In this document: piece after piece, positions 15,889-25,675 of the stretch
Layout: each line of letters opens with the position of its first letter
Numbering within the stretch: position 1 is the first letter of the stretch
Assembly (NCBI GenBank): GCA_946887045.1
Contig: CAMPKC010000026.1
Span: forward strand, 1 to 58,306
Direction: 5' to 3'
DNA length: 58,306 bases
Source: an uncultured Sphingobacteriaceae bacterium
Lineage (GTDB): Bacteria; Bacteroidota; Bacteroidia; Sphingobacteriales; Sphingobacteriaceae
Made by a program: the position numbers and the translations under genes
Notes under the pieces: model-generated
What the model saw: only the letters and a program-made list of their open reading frames with translations
What the model was told of the DNA's origin: nothing
The model's database searches: none

Positions 15889-18228
15889 TTAAAACTTAAA
15901 GTTCCAGGTTATCGACGGGATAATTCCAAACAAAGCAGTTTGCACGGCCTGAGTTCTTGTCGTATCATCCGGATTATCCTGAAAATCGATAGTATAGGCA
16001 TTGTGCCTATTGTAGGCATTATAAAAACCAAACGTCCAGCTTGACTGATATTTTCTTTCCGGCTTCCCATTCAGAGTCGCGTTCAAATCTAAACGATGAT
16101 AATCAGGCATCCTGTATCCATTGCGTTCTGTGTAGTAAAACATCGTCTTTCCATCTATCTGATACTTTCCGCTGGGAAAAGTTATAGCATTGCCGGTGTT
16201 ATAAACAAAGGTTCCTGAAAGTGTCCAGCGATTGGACAGCTGGTAGATTCCAACTAAGGATAAATCGTGGGTTCGGTCTTGCTTAGAAGGGAAATAGCTG
16301 CCGTCAGAGATCTCATCAAATTTCCTTTCAGTTCTGGATATCGTATATCCTATCCAGCCATTGAAATCCCCCAGGCGCTTTTTTAAAAAAAGTTCCAAAC
16401 CGTACGCACGCCCATCTCCATACAATAATTCGGACTCCACATTTTCGTTCCCCCTAAGATTCGCCGCATTTTTATATTCAATCTGATTCTGCATATCCTT
16501 ATAATACACCTCAGCAGAAAATTCGTACTTATTATTACTAAAATTTTGATAATAACCCAGCGCGATCTGGTCGGCTATCTGTGGCTTGATATTATTACTG
16601 CTCATAACCCATAAATCAGTGGGTAAAGCAGCTGTAGAATTAGACAAAAGATGCAGATACTGAGAATTGCGGGTATAAGATGATTTTAAAGATTTACTTT
16701 CTGAAAGCTGATAACTTGCAGATATGCGTGGCTCGGCTACAAAATATCTTTTTACTGCTTCCCCGCTGGTGTATGTCTTGGAACTACTTATCTGTCCGTT
16801 TGTATTATAGGTAAAAAACCTGCCCGGACCCAACAAAGAAAAGGAGCTTAACCGCAGTCCGTAAACGAGACTTAAGTTCTTAATTTTATACTCGTCAGAA
16901 ATGTATGCCGCCAGCTCCAGGCCCTTTCTCTTTTCGATTTGCTTGTCATTTATACTCGAGGTTTCTGATGATGTAATATTTCCCGGTCTGATCTGATGAT
17001 GATTAATATTTAAGCCAAACTTCAGCGAATGGCCGTTGCTTGAGAAATACTGATAATCCTGTTTTAAGTTCCAGTCCTTTATAATTGAGGTTACTTTAAA
17101 ATCGCTCCGGTTATCAAAATTCTGAATCGCATAATTGTAATCACTATAAATTAGTGTGGTATTGGAAAACATCTTACTATTTAGAATATGATTCCACCGC
17201 ATGGTAGCAGTTGTATTTCCCCAATCCAGACTAAATGTTTCGTTCAAGCCCAAAACATCCTGACCGAAATAACCCGACAGATAAATAATATTTTTATCAT
17301 TGATTCTATAATTAGCCTTGGCGTTAAAATCGTAAAAATAAAGCTGACTGTTTTTAAGAGTGGTATCCGAGGATAATTTCAAAAACAAATCAGCATATGT
17401 ACGTCGGCCACTTAGCATAAAAGAACCCTTACCTTCTTTTATAGGAGCTTCCAGTTTAAGCCGCGATGCGATTAAGCCAATTCCACCCTCGGCTGTGAAC
17501 TCGTTGCGATTTCCTTCATTCATTCTGATATCGAGAACAGATGCAAGTCTGCCTCCATATTGAGCAGGCATGCCACCTTTATAAACTGATACGTCTTTTA
17601 TCGCATCAGAATTAAAAGTTGAAAAGAAGCCGAGCAAATGCGAAGCATTGTAAACATTTGCTTCGTCCAACAAAATCAGGTTCTGATCTGATGATCCTCC
17701 ACGAACGTAAAAGCCACTATTACCTTCGCCTGCCGACTTGATTCCCGGCAGGAGCTGAATTGTTTTAAGGATATCTTTTTCGCCAAATAATACCGGTACA
17801 TTTTTAATACTTTCCATATTTAGCTTTTCAAGCCCCATTTGCGGATTCGAAATCTGTTCGTTCGCGGCCCTGCCACTTACAACAACCTCCTGTAATTCAT
17901 TCGCTGGACTTAGATTAATATCAACTGTAATATTTCGATCCAGCAAGATGTTTAGAGTCTGAGATTTATAGCCGGTGTAGCTTATCTGAAGCTGATATTC
18001 TCCCTGGATAGCACTGAGCGAATAAAAGCCGTAGGTATTACTTGAAGTACCAGAAGTCCTGATTTCCTGCAATTTAACATTTGCCCCGATTAAAGTTTCA
18101 CCACTTAAAGCATCTTTAATAGTACCGCTAACCGTGAATCTCGACTGCCCGCTGCTGCTTAAAGAAATTAATATTGCTAACAAAAGCAATAAGGATTTTA
18201 GAGCTGAACTATTGGTTACAGGAGGCAT
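15889..18228 (-). CDS. TonB-dependent outer-membrane receptor with carboxypeptidase-like regulatory domain
   Basis: A 779-residue receptor. A signal peptide is followed by a CarboxypepD_reg-like beta domain (about residues 30-115, FTVSGTIKDALSGETLIGAN). Next comes a plug domain (about 120-230, with GFYVRGGSSDQNLILLDEA), then a 22-strand-type barrel ending in an aromatic residue (TWNFKF). It is shorter than SusC receptors (about 1000 residues) and its partner is DUF4249, not SusD, so polysaccharide import of the SusCD kind is unlikely. Substrate unknown; possibly a metal chelate or peptide. Confidence 0.9.
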   Translation of the reverse strand: MPPVTNSSALKSLLLLLAILISLSSSGQSRFTVSGTIKDALSGETLIGANVKLQEIRTSGTSSNTYGFYSLSAIQGEYQLQISYTGYKSQTLNILLDRNITVDINLSPANELQEVVVSGRAANEQISNPQMGLEKLNMESIKNVPVLFGEKDILKTIQLLPGIKSAGEGNSGFYVRGGSSDQNLILLDEANVYNASHLLGFFSTFNSDAIKDVSVYKGGMPAQYGGRLASVLDIRMNEGNRNEFTAEGGIGLIASRLKLEAPIKEGKGSFMLSGRRTYADLFLKLSSDTTLKNSQLYFYDFNAKANYRINDKNIIYLSGYFGQDVLGLNETFSLDWGNTTATMRWNHILNSKMFSNTTLIYSDYNYAIQNFDNRSDFKVTSIIKDWNLKQDYQYFSSNGHSLKFGLNINHHQIRPGNITSSETSSINDKQIEKRKGLELAAYISDEYKIKNLSLVYGLRLSSFSLLGPGRFFTYNTNGQISSSKTYTSGEAVKRYFVAEPRISASYQLSESKSLKSSYTRNSQYLHLLSNSTAALPTDLWVMSSNNIKPQIADQIALGYYQNFSNNKYEFSAEVYYKDMQNQIEYKNAANLRGNENVESELLYGDGRAYGLELFLKKRLGDFNGWIGYTISRTERKFDEISDGSYFPSKQDRTHDLSLVGIYQLSNRWTLSGTFVYNTGNAITFPSGKYQIDGKTMFYYTERNGYRMPDYHRLDLNATLNGKPERKYQSSWTFGFYNAYNRHNAYTIDFQDNPDDTTRTQAVQTALFGIIPSITWNFKF

Positions 18229-18401
18229 TTAAATAATATGGGTCCAATCGCTACGAAAGTAGGAATATAGTGCTTAAACGATGCTTGTTAAAGTATATTT
18301 TACATTAATTGTATAGCAAACCCTGCCGTTTGAGCATTAATTCCACTTTCTGTAAACAAAAGCATATCTAAATCTTTTAATTTATATCTAATCTACAAAC
18401 T

Positions 18402-18962
18402 ATGGAAACATTACACGGAGCTACAGTACAAGAACAATTGCAGGAAATTGAACACATCAAAAAGGCAAGAGAATTAGCGTCAAAATTAAAAGATATAAAA
18501 ATTGCGATGCTTACAACAATTACCGCAGAGGGAAAATCGCATAGCAGGCCGATGTATACTTTTGAAATGAAAGACGATGGAATAATCTGGCTGTTTATCT
18601 CTAAAGATTCCAGAAAAGTTCAGGAGATCCAAGCTAACCCCAATGTAGTTTTAAACTATAGCAACCCTCAACATGATTTATATGTTGCAGTTAACGGACT
18701 AGCCGAAATAAGTGAAGATACTTCTAAAATTGAAGAGTTATGGAGCGACAGATTTAAAATGTGGTTTCCTTACGGGAAAGAAGATCCAAACTTATGCCTT
18801 TTAAAAATCGATCCGCAGGAAGCAGAATATTGGGATACTCCTGATTTATTACTTGCACAAGTAATAACTTTGGTAAAAAACACCATCAGCGGAAATCCTT
18901 ATGTAGAAAGCGAAAATAAAAAGCTCGATTTTAAAGCTCCGGAAAACACTGCGAACCATTAA
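18402..18962 (+). CDS. Pyridoxamine 5'-phosphate oxidase-like (general stress FMN-binding) protein
   Basis: A 186-residue protein with the split-barrel FMN-binding fold: IAMLTTITAEGKSHSRPMYT (residues about 37-56), IIWLFISKDSRKVQEI, then PNVVLNYSNP and the C-terminal ILY-type LLKIDPQEAEYWDTP. This matches the general stress protein 26 / PNPOx-like family common in Bacteroidota. It is probably a flavin-binding oxidoreductase with an undefined role, not the true PdxH of vitamin B6 synthesis. It is monocistronic, divergent from the TonB receptor. Confidence 0.85.
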   Translation: METLHGATVQEQLQEIEHIKKARELASKLKDIKIAMLTTITAEGKSHSRPMYTFEMKDDGIIWLFISKDSRKVQEIQANPNVVLNYSNPQHDLYVAVNGLAEISEDTSKIEELWSDRFKMWFPYGKEDPNLCLLKIDPQEAEYWDTPDLLLAQVITLVKNTISGNPYVESENKKLDFKAPENTANH

Positions 18963-19094
18963 CCCTAAGATTTCCGCGTCAGGCTCATTCAAATTCCTAA
19001 GATGGTAGCATTTGGAAAAATTCAGGATCTGACGCCATTCACTGTAATAAGTAAATAAATATCATGTAAACTGGAAGAGAAGGTCTGTAAAAAA

Positions 19095-19127
19095 GAATAT
19101 CTCCAAACGGGGAGAATGGAGATATTC
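19095..19127. repeat. 10-bp perfect inverted repeat in a 277-bp convergent intergenic gap
   Basis: GAATATCTCC (19095-19104) pairs exactly with GGAGATATTC (19118-19127) around a 13-base loop. It lies between two convergent genes and may end transcription from either side, although no long T-run is adjacent. The rest of 18963-19239 shows nothing I can assign. Confidence 0.4.
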
Positions 19128-19239
19128 AAACTAACCAATTATAAACCTACTCTTAATACTGTTTACGAAAAAAAGTAACCCAAAAAACCGATAAAATTTT
19201 TCATTATTTTTTTACGTCCGGTTTGTTCATCTAAACATC

Positions 19240-20859
19240 TCAATTAAGTTTAACATCTCCGCAAAAATGAACCTGAATTCCTAAAGTTGCTAAAGCTGCG
19301 GCCTTAACCCTGCAAGCCTGATGCGCTCTTTCTTCATCTGTGGCATAAACCACCTGAATATGATTCGCTTTATGTCTGGCCATCATCTGGTCGCGGCTCA
19401 CTCCTTTCAAAACACCATGCATAATCGGCCATTGCGATGTTGTTTCCTGCCATCTGCGCTGAGTTTCTTTTTCGGGTAAAAGCACAGCCTCCCCTACTCC
19501 AAGGTCACAATGCAAAGCATTGTCCATTACATATATTCTACTCCACACAATACTGCCGGGTTTGCTGATCCCTTTTAAACTTCCTCCGCCCAGACGGAAA
19601 AACATAGAAGGTTGTCTTTCGCTGCTTGCACCTTTATATCCGTCTATGAAATGTGCTGGTGGTGCAGCTCCCGAAATAAGGAACACCCAAACAAATTCAT
19701 CAATTTCTGAATCCGTATATTGCTGTCCCCAACGCAAATCATGCAAAGTGTTTTCTCCGGGCATGCCCAGCTCTTTCCATAAATGATAAGTTACCAGAGC
19801 ATCGATCCCTGCGCATTCGTCTACTTCATTAAAATGTGGCAAAGCTTCGCCTTTATACAGTTCCTTACCTGTTTCGGAATAAACAGGCGGACGATCCTGG
19901 TTATTTAATAAACCTTCTACAAGATCGCTTGCGGGAGTAAGATCTTTCAATCCCTGCTGATATTGAATTCCGATGGTGTCGCAACCAAATTCATCTGCGA
20001 TCCGCAGCGCGGCTATATACATTTTGCATTGCTCCAGGGTTTGAGCTTCGGTAAGTTCTGTTGTTCCATCCTGCCCCCAATTGAACTTTACACCTTTATC
20101 AACTAACCAGTTCAGAACGCTTCTGGCTTCATCGTCTTTTACATCAAGCATTTTGGCGTATAAACTCGACTGACTTAAACGTTCTTTAAATATTCCGGTT
20201 TTATGTAGCAGATCATCCGGTACGATAGCGTTAAACATGCCCATACAACCTTCATCAAATACGCCCATGATTGCTTTATTTGCCATTAAGCGATCAGCAA
20301 AATCTTTACCTTTTTGAACATCTGCGGCAGGGATCTGCGCGCTTGAAAACGTATTTACATGGCTTTCATCATGACTTATTTTCCCCCTTGTTAACCACTC
20401 CTTCAAACCTTTTGTGAAAAAATCATCCTCAAAATCTTCGCTCCACAATGTGCTGTAATTTACACCGGCTTTGGTTAACGAGCCATTTAAATTAAGCATA
20501 CCAACCAGGCCTGGCCACTGACCGCTCCAGTTTGCCAAAGTTAATATCGGACCATTGTGAGTTGTTAGGCCGGCTAATATATGATGTGAATACTGCCACA
20601 CGCTTTCGGCAATAACCAGGGGTGCATCTTTGTCAATGCCTTTAAATACTTCAATACCCATTCTTTGAGAATCGATAAATCCATGTCCTTTTTCAGGATC
20701 AAACGGGTGAGCTCTTTTTACTGTCCAGCCTTGTTTTTCAACTGCGTCTCCAAACTGACGTTCCATTTCTTTCTGGGCAGCCCAGCAGTTCTGATTGGCG
20801 GCAATGCGTAAATCTCCACTCGAAACAAGCCAAACTTCTTTATTCGTATTTTCTTTCAT
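19240..20859 (-). CDS. L-fucose/L-arabinose isomerase family protein
   Basis: A 539-residue cytosolic protein resembling the FucI/AraA fold family: an N-terminal Rossmann-like region (VWLVSSGDLRIAANQNCW), a middle part with the acidic metal-binding candidates (ECAGIDALVTYHLWKELG near residue 335), and a C-terminal GAAPPAHFIDGYKGAS segment. The opening differs from classical FucI, so this is a Bacteroidota branch of the family whose sugar is uncertain. It is followed 49 bases upstream by an SSS transporter gene on the same strand, suggesting import and isomerisation of one sugar or sugar acid. No fucose kinase or aldolase is nearby. Confidence 0.7.
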   Translation of the reverse strand: MKENTNKEVWLVSSGDLRIAANQNCWAAQKEMERQFGDAVEKQGWTVKRAHPFDPEKGHGFIDSQRMGIEVFKGIDKDAPLVIAESVWQYSHHILAGLTTHNGPILTLANWSGQWPGLVGMLNLNGSLTKAGVNYSTLWSEDFEDDFFTKGLKEWLTRGKISHDESHVNTFSSAQIPAADVQKGKDFADRLMANKAIMGVFDEGCMGMFNAIVPDDLLHKTGIFKERLSQSSLYAKMLDVKDDEARSVLNWLVDKGVKFNWGQDGTTELTEAQTLEQCKMYIAALRIADEFGCDTIGIQYQQGLKDLTPASDLVEGLLNNQDRPPVYSETGKELYKGEALPHFNEVDECAGIDALVTYHLWKELGMPGENTLHDLRWGQQYTDSEIDEFVWVFLISGAAPPAHFIDGYKGASSERQPSMFFRLGGGSLKGISKPGSIVWSRIYVMDNALHCDLGVGEAVLLPEKETQRRWQETTSQWPIMHGVLKGVSRDQMMARHKANHIQVVYATDEERAHQACRVKAAALATLGIQVHFCGDVKLN

Positions 20860-20908
20860 ATTGTATCGGAATAGTTAATAATATCGGTAAATCAGGTTTA
20901 AACGATGA

Positions 20909-22465
20909 TCACACTGCATCTACTGGCTCAATCTCTTTCACCTTTTTGCTTCCAAACAAATTATATACGAGGAAACCGGATAGGAAAATTGCTGTAGTAC
21001 CAACTACAATCGCGAGATTGGTATGCAAAGGACTTTTAAAAGCAATCCAGACTCCATTTGTAAAGTATACCGGCGACAAGCTAACCCAACAGATCGCCAA
21101 GGCACCCACTATCACACCTATGGCTGCATCTATGCTGCGAACCTTATCAGAAAAATACCCTAACAGAAACAGGCCCAGCATGCCGCCACTAAATATGGAA
21201 GACAGAGCCCACCAGGCATCCAGTGCACTTTTTACCCGTGTCATCGCTAATGCAGCTCCGATTCCGACAATACCCATTACTGTGGAAGCGATATACAAAA
21301 CCTTTAATAGGTTTCTCTGCGAGCCATTTTTATTGAAATAACGTTGGTAGTAATCCGTCAGGATAACTGTAGCAGTACTATTCAGACTAGTAGAAATTGT
21401 ACTCATACCAGCAGCAAAAATAGAAGCGACTAACAGTCCGGTTAAACCTTTAGGAAGTCCGTGCACGATAAAATATGGGAAAACCTTGTCGGCTTTATCC
21501 ATCGACTGTAGCTCCGCAGGCAACAGATCTGGATGCACCTTATAATAGGCAAACAACGCGGTACCAATAATAAAAAACAACAATGAAACCGGGATGTATA
21601 ACAAGCTACCAAACCATGTAGAAAAATTGGCTTCTTTCAACGAATTAGTCGTCATATAGCGCTGTACGTAGTTTTGATCGATTCCAAAATTCTGCACGTT
21701 TATGAACAAGCCATAAATCAATATCACCCAGAACGTAGAATTTGAGAAATTCAAATCAAAACTGCCCAAGCTGGTTTTATGAAATTCTTTTGCGATGGCA
21801 ACTGTTTGCATTGGACCTTCTGGCATGGAAAAAAGTAAAACCAGGGCACAGGTTAGAGCACCCACAATCAAAACAATCCCCTGAATGGCATCTGTCCAGA
21901 TAACTGCCTGAATGCCTCCCAACATCGAATAAAGCAATACACATATTCCGGTACATATTATAATTAAGGAGAGATCCCAGCCAAAAAGCGCATTCATGGG
22001 TAAAGCCAGCAAATACATTATAGATCCCATACGGGCAATCTGTGTTAACAAATAACAAACGGAAGCGTAGATTCTGGCCCAGGGGCCAAAACGTTTTTCC
22101 AAAAAAGTATATGCAGACGGACTATTCACTTTTCTGTATAAGGGAACAAAAAACTTGACTGCCATATAAGATGCAATAGGTATTGACAAGCTAAATACAA
22201 AGCCGTTCCAATTGGTGAGATAAGCATTTCCAGGTAATGCCAAAAAACTGATACTGCTAACGAAAGTTGCAAATATTGACATTCCAACCGCCCATGCTGG
22301 CAAGCGTCCTCCCCCTGATGTATATGAATCGGCAGATTTGTTTTTAAAATAGAAAGAACATCCAAAAAGGATAATCCCTAACATATAAATCAGGAAAACA
22401 CACAGATCAAGAACAGGCATATTCATATGACGATAGTCTATTTGGTTTATCAGGAAATCATTCAA
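20909..22465 (-). CDS. Sodium:solute symporter (SSS family)
   Basis: A 518-residue membrane protein with about 13 hydrophobic helices. The family pattern is visible in SADSYTSGGGRLPAWAVGMS near residues 45-65, in GGIQAVIWTDAIQG and in the AAGMSTISTSLNSTAT segment of helix 8. It would import a sugar or carboxylate with sodium. The operon with the FucI-like gene points to a sugar substrate. The Met-rich start MNDFLINQIDYRHMNMPVLD leaves the exact start uncertain; Met14 or Met16 is also possible. Confidence 0.88.
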   Translation of the reverse strand: MNDFLINQIDYRHMNMPVLDLCVFLIYMLGIILFGCSFYFKNKSADSYTSGGGRLPAWAVGMSIFATFVSSISFLALPGNAYLTNWNGFVFSLSIPIASYMAVKFFVPLYRKVNSPSAYTFLEKRFGPWARIYASVCYLLTQIARMGSIMYLLALPMNALFGWDLSLIIICTGICVLLYSMLGGIQAVIWTDAIQGIVLIVGALTCALVLLFSMPEGPMQTVAIAKEFHKTSLGSFDLNFSNSTFWVILIYGLFINVQNFGIDQNYVQRYMTTNSLKEANFSTWFGSLLYIPVSLLFFIIGTALFAYYKVHPDLLPAELQSMDKADKVFPYFIVHGLPKGLTGLLVASIFAAGMSTISTSLNSTATVILTDYYQRYFNKNGSQRNLLKVLYIASTVMGIVGIGAALAMTRVKSALDAWWALSSIFSGGMLGLFLLGYFSDKVRSIDAAIGVIVGALAICWVSLSPVYFTNGVWIAFKSPLHTNLAIVVGTTAIFLSGFLVYNLFGSKKVKEIEPVDAV

Positions 22466-22669
22466 GATCCACCGATGAATTTATTTGGCTAATGATTGAG
22501 GTTCGTTGATCAACCAATCAATACATATTTTCAAACATAGCTGGAATTAAAGACTGCATTGTGTAGATTATTTGCAAGACTTTATAGAAATTTAGCATAA
22601 ACGAGTGTCAATGCTTCGTATTGAGCTTTATGGAAGGGAGCTGCTTTAATGTAAAGCAACCGCGACGTT

Positions 22670-25030
22670 TCACAAAAAAACGTAGGTGATCCCATCACCA
22701 CCTCTGTCGGCGTGTTCATCTTCAATGCGGGAGACCTGAGAATATTTGCGTAAATAATCGCGTATTAATTTTCTTAGAATCCCATCGCCTTTACCATGAA
22801 TAATTTTCAGGTTCGAGAAGCCCATCATTAATGCCCGGTCAAGATATTTCTCAATTTCAAACAGGGCTTCTTCTCCGCGCAAACCCCTTACATCTATTTC
22901 AGGATTAAACTGCGCGATCGCATCAGAAACCTGCGATGAGTAAGAACGACGAATCTCTTTTGGAACCTCCTTATTGGCTATTTTTTGTACGCGCTTACGC
23001 TTAACCACAGAGCGAAGATCGCCCATGGCCAGAATGACGTTGTCTTTTGTAATATCCATTACCTGACCCACAGTTTCAGAATCTTCAAGCCGAACCCAAT
23101 CACCTGCTTTTAAAACAGAAGTATCTTGCTGAGGTTTGGCAGTAGCTTCCTTTATCGTGTTCTTTTGTAATTCCTGTTGCAGGTTTTGCCGAAGCTTTTG
23201 GGTTTTCTCTTTATCAGCCTTACTTTCCCGAATCTCAGAAATAGTATTCTCTACCAGCTTATTGGCGTTAATAATAATATTTTGAGCCTCTTTTTTAGCT
23301 TCTTTTAAAATGCCTTTTTTGTTTTCGTCCAGATAAGCTTTCAGCTTTTCATTCTCTTCTAAAAGCAGACTGACACGCTTTTGCTGTTTCTCAAGGGCTA
23401 TTTTCTTTTCAAGTATTTCCTTTTTATCCCTCTCAAGATCAACCAATAAGGTATCCACCTTCTTCTGATAGACTCCTATTTTATTCTTGGCGGCATTGAT
23501 CACATTCTGTGGAAGTCCGATTTTTTGAGCAATTTCAAAAGCATACGAACTGCCCGGCTTACCCATTTCGAGAATATATAAGGGCTGCATCTTAAGGTTA
23601 TCAAAAATCATTGAGGCATTTTCCAGGCCTTCGGCGGCATTTGCGTACACCTTTAAATTGGAGTAGTGCGTTGTAACAACTCCGCGAATGTGCTTCCTGT
23701 TTAATAATTCCAGAACAGCTTCAGCGATAGGTCCGCCGAATTGCGGATCAGTACCTGTACCAAATTCATCAATAAGCACTAATGTTTTACCCCCGGCATT
23801 TTCAACAAAGTATTTCATTTTTGAAAGATGGGCGCTGTACGTACTCAAGTCGCTCTCTATTGATTGATCGTCGCCAATATCTGCAAATACCTGTTTAAAT
23901 ATTCCGAGTTTCGAACTTTCGTCGGCTGGGATAAGCAAGCCTGCCTGCACCATAATCTGCAATAAACCAACAGTTTTCATTGCCACAGATTTACCTCCTG
24001 CATTCGGACCAGAAAGAACTACCACCCGCTGCTGATCATCAATCTTTATATTTAAAGGGACAACAGAAGTGCCCTCCTTTTTCAGATTTAAATACAATAA
24101 AGGATGATTAGCATTCACCAAATTAAGTTCGGGCGTTTGCAACAAAACTGGCATTTCAGCTTCTATCTGCTGAGCGAAAAGAGCTTTTGCTCTCACGAAA
24201 TCAAGCTTTGTTAATAAACCGTGATATGAAAGCAATAGAGGAACATACGGCCGCAACTCATTACTCAATCCTGTTAAGATTTTAACAATCTCACGGCGTT
24301 TATCAAACTCCAGATCCCGAACCAGGTTATTTAACTGAAAAACTTCCTCCGGTTCCATGTAAACTGTTTGCCCGGAGGCAGATTCATCATGAATAAAGCC
24401 CTTCAGCTTACGTTTGTTCTCGGCAAGGATTGGTATACATAAGCGGCCGTCACGAATAGTTAAATTTCCGTCCGCAGTCCAGCCATTGTTCTGGGCATTT
24501 TTGAAAATCTGATCGACTTTTTTCCGTGCATCCGATTCGGCTTTGGCGATACCTGATGTTATTTGTTGCAACTCAACCGAAGCATTCGGACGAATTTTCC
24601 CTTTTTCATCGATTACCGCTTCGATGCTCTTGATTATCTTTTTTTCGATAGGGAGGTGCTCAAACAAGCCTTCCAGATTGGGATATCTTCCTTCCCGTTC
24701 GTTAAAATAATTAATAACCGAAAAAACCGTCTGTAACGAGAGCAAAATCTGATGTAGTTCCGCTTCGTTAAGAAAGCTCCCTTCAACCCTTATTTTCTCT
24801 GCTAAAGACTTAATATCGAATAAATGGCGAATGTGCAAAGGCGCATCGTTCTCCAGAATATCTTTAAATTCTTTGGTTTGCCGTAAAAATTTATTGATCT
24901 GGTCGAAACTGGTCATCATTTGAATACGATCAACCATTTGCCTTCCCATATCACTCAGGCACTGAGCTTTTATCAGCGACTTAATTTCTGAAAATCCGAG
25001 TTTATCTGATGCGTTTTGCGGGTAAATCAT
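22670..25030 (-). CDS. mutS2: Endonuclease MutS2
   Basis: A 786-residue protein with a MutS core and clamp region, an ATPase (Walker A GPNAGGKSVAMKT near residue 340, Walker B region LVLIDEFGTGTDP), a long charged coiled coil (about 505-630), a KOW-like patch, and a C-terminal Smr nuclease domain (DVRGLRGEEALFEIEKYL ... IIHGKGDG). It lacks the mismatch-recognition domain of MutS1. Family members suppress homologous recombination and, in some bacteria, rescue collided ribosomes. It overlaps the DUF4296 gene by 29 bases and is probably expressed with it. Confidence 0.95.
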   Translation of the reverse strand: MIYPQNASDKLGFSEIKSLIKAQCLSDMGRQMVDRIQMMTSFDQINKFLRQTKEFKDILENDAPLHIRHLFDIKSLAEKIRVEGSFLNEAELHQILLSLQTVFSVINYFNEREGRYPNLEGLFEHLPIEKKIIKSIEAVIDEKGKIRPNASVELQQITSGIAKAESDARKKVDQIFKNAQNNGWTADGNLTIRDGRLCIPILAENKRKLKGFIHDESASGQTVYMEPEEVFQLNNLVRDLEFDKRREIVKILTGLSNELRPYVPLLLSYHGLLTKLDFVRAKALFAQQIEAEMPVLLQTPELNLVNANHPLLYLNLKKEGTSVVPLNIKIDDQQRVVVLSGPNAGGKSVAMKTVGLLQIMVQAGLLIPADESSKLGIFKQVFADIGDDQSIESDLSTYSAHLSKMKYFVENAGGKTLVLIDEFGTGTDPQFGGPIAEAVLELLNRKHIRGVVTTHYSNLKVYANAAEGLENASMIFDNLKMQPLYILEMGKPGSSYAFEIAQKIGLPQNVINAAKNKIGVYQKKVDTLLVDLERDKKEILEKKIALEKQQKRVSLLLEENEKLKAYLDENKKGILKEAKKEAQNIIINANKLVENTISEIRESKADKEKTQKLRQNLQQELQKNTIKEATAKPQQDTSVLKAGDWVRLEDSETVGQVMDITKDNVILAMGDLRSVVKRKRVQKIANKEVPKEIRRSYSSQVSDAIAQFNPEIDVRGLRGEEALFEIEKYLDRALMMGFSNLKIIHGKGDGILRKLIRDYLRKYSQVSRIEDEHADRGGDGITYVFL

Positions 25031-25634
25031 TCTTTCTCTGTTCCTTCTTCAATACAGAATCTCTTCTTAGGGAATCGGTTTTTAAAGTATCCACTTTCTT
25101 TGTAACGGATTTTTTTGCTGTTGGATATTTCTTCCAGATTTTTAAAAATTTTTCTGCCGGAGATTTGTAAGATGGAAGGTAGAAATCATATTTACCTCTA
25201 AGCATTTGCGCACGTATGTTGTCAATTCTCTCCTTTCTGCGTTCAGTCTGTTCCTCGAGCCTTATCTTACGCAAAGTTTCTTTTTGAATCCTATCCTGCC
25301 GTGCACGTTCGTCCTTGTCAAGCTTTGTTAAATTCTGCTCAACCTGCTTGTACATTAGCTCAAGTTCCTCAGGCCGCTCTATGTAATATGACATGCTCCT
25401 CCTTAAACCAAGCGAATCTGTGTCGTACTTTTTATATAAAGCTTTATAGCTGGCAGCACTTTTTTGTTTACTGCTATCGCTGTTATCATAAAACATAGAT
25501 GCATAGCCATTTGCAAGATGCAAATCAGTCAGCAATGAAATCATTTCTTCTTTAGGAACTATTCCCTCCGGAGTATCGTTACCACAGGCAGAAAAAAAAA
25601 CGTAAACAAAAAACAACAGTAGTAAGCGCCTCAT
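25002..25634 (-). CDS. DUF4296 lipoprotein
   Basis: A 210-residue Bacteroidota lipoprotein: signal peptide and lipobox (VFFSAC, Cys17), then IVPKEEMISLLTDLHLANGYAS, the hallmark of DUF4296, and a very charged C-terminal half rich in Arg, Lys and Glu (coiled-coil-like, about 110-210). Function is unknown. It is upstream of and overlaps mutS2 on the same strand. The divergent gene for a YggS protein begins 41 bases away. Confidence 0.85.
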   Translation of the reverse strand: MRRLLLLFFVYVFFSACGNDTPEGIVPKEEMISLLTDLHLANGYASMFYDNSDSSKQKSAASYKALYKKYDTDSLGLRRSMSYYIERPEELELMYKQVEQNLTKLDKDERARQDRIQKETLRKIRLEEQTERRKERIDNIRAQMLRGKYDFYLPSYKSPAEKFLKIWKKYPTAKKSVTKKVDTLKTDSLRRDSVLKKEQRKNDLPAKRIR

Positions 25635-25675
25635 TTGTTAATTTAGCAGGAAATTTTTGCTAAAAATACATATAA

